9,571 nt of DNA from Ignavibacteriales bacterium (GTDB lineage: Bacteria > Bacteroidota > Ignavibacteria > Ignavibacteriales > Ignavibacteriaceae): NCBI GenBank assembly GCA_003142915.1, contig PLNZ01000349.1, positions 1 through 9,571 on the forward strand, written 5' to 3'. Positions within the stretch are counted from its first letter, which is position 1. Every line of letters begins with the position of its first letter. Made by a program: the position numbers and the translations under genes. This document shows positions 6,611-9,571 of the stretch, piece after piece. A model generated the notes under the pieces. That model saw nothing but the letters and a program-made list of their open reading frames with translations, did not search any database and was not told where the DNA came from.

Positions 6611-7861
6611 ATGGAAAAAATAACTAAAGACGATGTTCATCCAAAGATAGTTGAAGCGCTGCTGCGCGATACTAATATAACGGTTGAAGATGCGCTTGAA
6701 AATGAAATGATATTGAATATGGGTCCCCAGCACCCTGCAACTCACGGTGTGCTCAGGCTTCTGCTTAGACTTGACGGCGAGAGCGTTGTAGCATGCGTTC
6801 CGGAACTCGGCTACCTGCACCGCGGGTATGAAAAGTTGGCGGAGAATATGTCCTTTTATGAATTTATTCCGCATACGGACAGGCTCGATTATCTTGCCCC
6901 TATGGCTAATAATGTTGCATGGGCTCTTGCCGTTGAAAAGCTTATAGGAATTGAAGCTCCTCCCAGGGCGCAATATATAAGAATGATGATTTCTGAACTT
7001 GCAAGAATAGCATCCCATCTGGTTGCAATAGGCTCTTTCGCTATGGATATAGGCGCATTAACCGTTTTCCTGTGGACTCTGCGGGAAAGAGAAAAAATTC
7101 TTGATATATGGGACATCCTTTGCGGAGCTCGATTCACAAACTCCTTTACACGTATAGGAGGTATTGCAAACGACGCACAACCCGAAGCTATTGCAAAAGC
7201 TAAATGGTTCATTGATCAGTATGAAGAAAATCTGGACGAATGCGAAAGGCTTCTTAACTCAAACAGGATTTTTATCGAACGGCTTGAAGGCGTAGGCGTT
7301 ATTTCCGGCGAAGATGCTGTTGAACTTGGCTTAACGGGCCCAAGCTTAAGAGGAAGCGGAGTTGAGTTTGATCTCCGGAGATCTAAGCCGTATTTATTTT
7401 ATAATGATATGGATTTTAAAGTGGTTACTTACCCGGAAGGAGATTCATTAGCGCGTTATTTTGTGCGTGCCGATGAAACACGGGAAAGTATTAAAATAAT
7501 CCGGCAGGTTTTGGAGAAAATGCCTCTGGGTGATATCCTTTTGAATCAGCCCAAGAAAGTCCTTCCTAAAAAGACGGAAATTTATTCCAAGATGGAAGAG
7601 CTTATACATGATTTTATGATTGTTAATTTTGGAGTTAATCCGCCTGTTGGAGATATTTACAGCGCAGTTGAGAATCCGAAAGGAGAACTTGGTTTTTACA
7701 TTGTAAGCAACGGTGAAGGACACCCCTGGAAGTGTAAAATCCGTTCCCCCTCGTTTGTAAATTTGCAGTCGATTCCTCATTTAATAAAGGGACGCATGAT
7801 TTCAGACGTTGTAGCAATTGTCGGAAGCCTTGATCCCGTTATGGGTGAAGCGGATAAATAG
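6611..7861 (+). CDS. nuoD: NADH-quinone oxidoreductase subunit D, quinone-site subunit
   Basis: A 416-residue, 49-kDa-type subunit related to [NiFe]-hydrogenase large subunits; with NuoB it forms the quinone pocket. Visible are NMGPQHPATHGVLR (residues 36-49), ELGYLHRGYEKLAE, HTDRLDYLAPM, ARFTNSFTRIGG and the C-terminal SIPHLIKGRMISDVVAIVGSLDPVMGE. H45 and Y94 have the same 49-residue spacing as the quinone-binding His38 and Tyr87 of Thermus Nqo4 and are the likely equivalents. Length is normal and no frame disruption is seen. Unlike the upstream genes, it is followed by a long gap containing a palindromic element, so the polycistronic message may be processed or attenuated here. Confidence 0.97.
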   Translation: MEKITKDDVHPKIVEALLRDTNITVEDALENEMILNMGPQHPATHGVLRLLLRLDGESVVACVPELGYLHRGYEKLAENMSFYEFIPHTDRLDYLAPMANNVAWALAVEKLIGIEAPPRAQYIRMMISELARIASHLVAIGSFAMDIGALTVFLWTLREREKILDIWDILCGARFTNSFTRIGGIANDAQPEAIAKAKWFIDQYEENLDECERLLNSNRIFIERLEGVGVISGEDAVELGLTGPSLRGSGVEFDLRRSKPYLFYNDMDFKVVTYPEGDSLARYFVRADETRESIKIIRQVLEKMPLGDILLNQPKKVLPKKTEIYSKMEELIHDFMIVNFGVNPPVGDIYSAVENPKGELGFYIVSNGEGHPWKCKIRSPSFVNLQSIPHLIKGRMISDVVAIVGSLDPVMGEADK

Positions 7862-7925
7862 TAACATTCAAGTCATGCAAAATATTATAATTAATTAGCT
7901 GCGAAAATTTGGGATTTTAAAATAG

Positions 7926-7945
7926 CCCCGAGTTTTAACTCGGAG
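7926..7945. repeat. Left hairpin of the composite element
   Basis: The core CCGAGTT (7928-7934) pairs with AACTCGG (7937-7943) around a 2-nt loop. The outer base pairs continue with one mismatch (C7927 opposite A7944, then C7926-G7945). The right-hand hairpin is intact, so this side appears to have decayed by a point change. Confidence 0.7.
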
Positions 7946-7969
7946 AATAATGAAAGCCTTGATATTATT

Positions 7970-8008
7970 GGCTTTAGCCGCAATTTTCATGTCATTTTGG
8001 CTAAAGCC
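7970..8008. repeat. Central inverted repeat of the composite element
   Basis: GGCTTTAGCC (7970-7979) is the exact reverse complement of GGCTAAAGCC (7999-8008), with a 19-nt loop. Each arm is itself a GGCT/AGCC mini-palindrome. An alternative pairing, CATGT (7988-7992) with ACATG (8011-8015), competes with part of this stem. Confidence 0.7.
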
Positions 8009-8032
8009 GAACATGTTTTGAAATTTATAAAA

Positions 8033-8052
8033 CCCCGACATAAATGTCGGGG
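8033..8052. repeat. Right hairpin of the composite element, terminator-like
   Basis: CCCCGACA (8033-8040) pairs perfectly with TGTCGGGG (8045-8052) around TAAA, giving an 8-bp GC-rich stem followed by CTATTTTA. On the nuo mRNA it could act as a 3'-end stabiliser for the nuoABCD segment or a partial intrinsic terminator. The trailing T run is short and interrupted, so full termination is unlikely. Confidence 0.6.
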
Positions 8053-8124
8053 CTATTTTAAATATCATTTGTGTAACTTTAATAATTAATAGATGTTATT
8101 TACAAGAAAGAAATATTAAAAAAA

Positions 8125-8607
8125 ATGACATTTAAGTTTACCGTAGAAAATACTAAAAGAATTGAGGAAGCAGTTAAAAAGTACCCTCATAAAAATGCGG
8201 CTGTTATGCCTGTCCTTTATATTGCCCAGGAACAGGATGGATGGATTTCGCAGGAAGTTATAAAGGAAGTTGCATCCATTCTTGAAATGACGGCGGAAGA
8301 AATCCTTGGGGTAGTAACTTTTTATTCAATGTATCATACAAAACCGGCGGGTAAATATCATCTGCAGGTTTGCACAAATGTTTCCTGCATGCTGCGCGGC
8401 GCTGAGAGTATTTATAATTATATAAAAAATAAATTGAATATTGAGAACGGCGGCATCACAGAGGATAACATCTTCTCCCTGGAGGAAGTGGAATGTATGG
8501 GCTCCTGCGGAACTGCGCCCATGTTTGCAATAAATGAAGACTTTTTTGAAAATCTTAGTATTCAAAAAGTTGACGAAATTATAGAATCCTTTAAAAACCA
8601 AGACTAA
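8125..8607 (+). CDS. nuoE: NADH-quinone oxidoreductase subunit E, [2Fe-2S] cluster N1a protein
   Basis: A 160-residue, 24-kDa-type subunit of the NADH-oxidising module, with a thioredoxin-like fold binding the [2Fe-2S] cluster N1a. All four ligands are present: C83 and C88 in CTNVSCMLRG, and C124 and C128 in ECMGSCGTAPM. The N-terminal helical part has the usual VMPVLYIAQEQDGW and VTFYSMYHTKPAGK motifs. The same family also occurs in formate dehydrogenase and bifurcating hydrogenases, but the nuoABCD and nuoF neighbours identify it as complex I. The Shine-Dalgarno is weak (purine-rich AAGAAAG about 14 nt upstream). nuoF follows after 9 nt. Confidence 0.96.
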   Translation: MTFKFTVENTKRIEEAVKKYPHKNAAVMPVLYIAQEQDGWISQEVIKEVASILEMTAEEILGVVTFYSMYHTKPAGKYHLQVCTNVSCMLRGAESIYNYIKNKLNIENGGITEDNIFSLEEVECMGSCGTAPMFAINEDFFENLSIQKVDEIIESFKNQD

Positions 8608-8616
8608 TTTGAATAT

Positions 8617-9571
8617 ATGCCAATGGAAAAAATAGTTCTTCCCGATATAAAAGATTTTCATCTGATTGATGTTTACGAACAATACGGCGGTTACACAGCA
8701 ATTAAAAAAGCGCTAAGTCAATCGCCCGATGATATCATAGACCAGGTTAAGAAATCAGGTTTACGCGGGCGCGGCGGAGCTGCATTTTCTGCCGGACTCA
8801 AATGGAGCTTCATGCCCAAGACTTCAAGCAAACCTGCATACCTTTGTATTAACGGCGATGAAAGCGAGCCCGGTTCTTTCAAAGACCGCCAAATATTTGA
8901 ATTCAACCCACATCAATTGATTGAAGGAATTTTAATTGCCGCTTACGCTATACGTGTTAAAATTACCTATATATATATACGCGGCGAATACCATAAATGG
9001 ATTAGGCTTTTTGAAAAAGCTTTGTCGGATGCTTACGCCAAAGGTTACGCAGGCGAAAAGATGAAGGAAACTTTTGGTACGGATTTCTTTGTTGATATTT
9101 ATGTCCATAAAGGAGCCGGGGCATACATCTGCGGCGAAGAATCTGCGCTTATGAACTCTATAGAAGGGAAGCGGGGTTACCCCAGGGTTAAACCGCCTTT
9201 CCCCGCACAGAACGGCTTATGGGGATGTCCAACTACCATAAACAACATAGAGACTATTACTAATGTTCCGCCTATTATCAATAAAGGCTGGGAATGGTTT
9301 TCCAAAATCGGCGAACCCAGGCATCCAGGAACCCTTCTTTACGGAATAAGCGGGCATGTAAACAAGCCCGGAGTTTATGAATTACCAAGCGGCATGCTGT
9401 TAACGGATTTAATATATAACTATGCAGGGGGAGTTATAAATGATAAAAAAATATTGTGTGTAATTCCCGGCGGTTCATCAATGCCGCCATTAAGAGGCGA
9501 TCAGATTGAAGGCGTTAAAATGGATGCTGAGTCGCTTAAAGCCTACGGCACTTCAATTGGTACGGCGGGGG
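8617..9571 (+). CDS. nuoF: NADH-quinone oxidoreductase subunit F, NADH/FMN-binding subunit, 3' end missing
   Basis: The frame is open to the right edge: 318 residues of a family normally about 420-440 long. NuoF binds NADH and FMN and carries [4Fe-4S] cluster N3. Visible are the nucleotide-binding glycine-rich loop GLRGRGGAAF (residues 48-57), the GDESEPGSFKDR motif, the IEGILIAAYAI helix, YIRGEY, and the FMN-site sequence GAGAYICGEESAL followed by EGKRGYPR (about residues 166-190). The usual GGAGF is GGAAF here, a conservative change. The cysteine motif ligating N3 lies beyond the window. Two in-frame ATGs, 8617 and 8623, are equally possible starts; neither has a good Shine-Dalgarno. The gene is 9 nt from nuoE, so they are cotranscribed. 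Confidence 0.95.
   Translation, partial: MPMEKIVLPDIKDFHLIDVYEQYGGYTAIKKALSQSPDDIIDQVKKSGLRGRGGAAFSAGLKWSFMPKTSSKPAYLCINGDESEPGSFKDRQIFEFNPHQLIEGILIAAYAIRVKITYIYIRGEYHKWIRLFEKALSDAYAKGYAGEKMKETFGTDFFVDIYVHKGAGAYICGEESALMNSIEGKRGYPRVKPPFPAQNGLWGCPTTINNIETITNVPPIINKGWEWFSKIGEPRHPGTLLYGISGHVNKPGVYELPSGMLLTDLIYNYAGGVINDKKILCVIPGGSSMPPLRGDQIEGVKMDAESLKAYGTSIGTAG

Larger units (their letters stand above)
7916..8062. repeat. Composite palindromic element (REP/BIME- or MITE-like) between nuoD and nuoE
   Basis: The element spans 147 bp and is bounded by a perfect 16-bp inverted repeat: TTTAAAATAGCCCCGA at 7916-7931 and its reverse complement at 8047-8062. Each end forms its own hairpin (7926-7945 and 8033-8052), and a third inverted repeat lies in the middle (7970-7979 with 7999-8008). 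Such hairpin-linker-hairpin arrangements are typical of REP/BIME elements moved by RAYT transposases, and also of small MITEs. No target-site duplication is apparent and there is no transposase in the window, so mobility is inferred. It accounts for most of the 263-nt nuoD-nuoE gap; no gene is seen in that gap. Confidence 0.75.

Noticed and set aside
6596..7212. Long minus-strand frames opposite nuoD
   Set aside because: They mirror a strongly conserved coding sequence, have no family features and no ribosome binding sites; they are shadows.

Overview
The window looks like chromosomal DNA from an AT-rich bacterium of the Bacteroidota/Chlorobi/Ignavibacteria neighbourhood. This placement is an inference from protein style (a SpoIIE-type phosphatase with an extracytoplasmic sensor, DUF1761, a split nuoC/nuoD order) and from a composite palindromic repeat of REP type. 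No rRNA or other phylogenetic marker is present, so the placement is moderate at best.

Left part (1-1370): the 3' end of a beta-class DNA methyltransferase overlaps a restriction endonuclease that resembles the PmeII family. Together they form a type II restriction-modification module. A 73-residue protein with a near-perfect Shine-Dalgarno sequence is encoded convergently, and its 3' end overlaps the nuclease gene by 9 nt.

Middle part (1371-4900): a large, 798-residue lipoprotein receptor-phosphatase combines a lipobox, a CBM20-like carbohydrate-binding domain, a beta-sandwich sensor region, seven membrane segments, a coiled coil and a cytoplasmic SpoIIE/PP2C phosphatase. It is followed by a Phd/YefM-type antitoxin with no toxin beside it, and, on the minus strand, a four-helix DUF1761 membrane protein.

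Right part (4901-9571): the start of a complex I (NADH:quinone oxidoreductase) operon, nuoA-nuoB-nuoC-nuoD-nuoE-nuoF, with nuoF running off the right edge. nuoA to nuoD are tightly packed (overlap of 10 nt, gaps of 15 and 28 nt) behind a sigma70-like promoter candidate. The nuoD-nuoE gap is enlarged to 263 nt and holds a 147-bp composite palindrome with perfect 16-bp terminal inverted repeats. It resembles a REP/BIME or MITE element sitting inside the operon.

The core energy operon therefore adjoins an accessory stretch of defence, signalling and orphan antitoxin genes. The best candidates for something not well described are the CBM20-7TM-phosphatase receptor, the small protein convergent with the restriction module, and the structured element inside the nuo operon.
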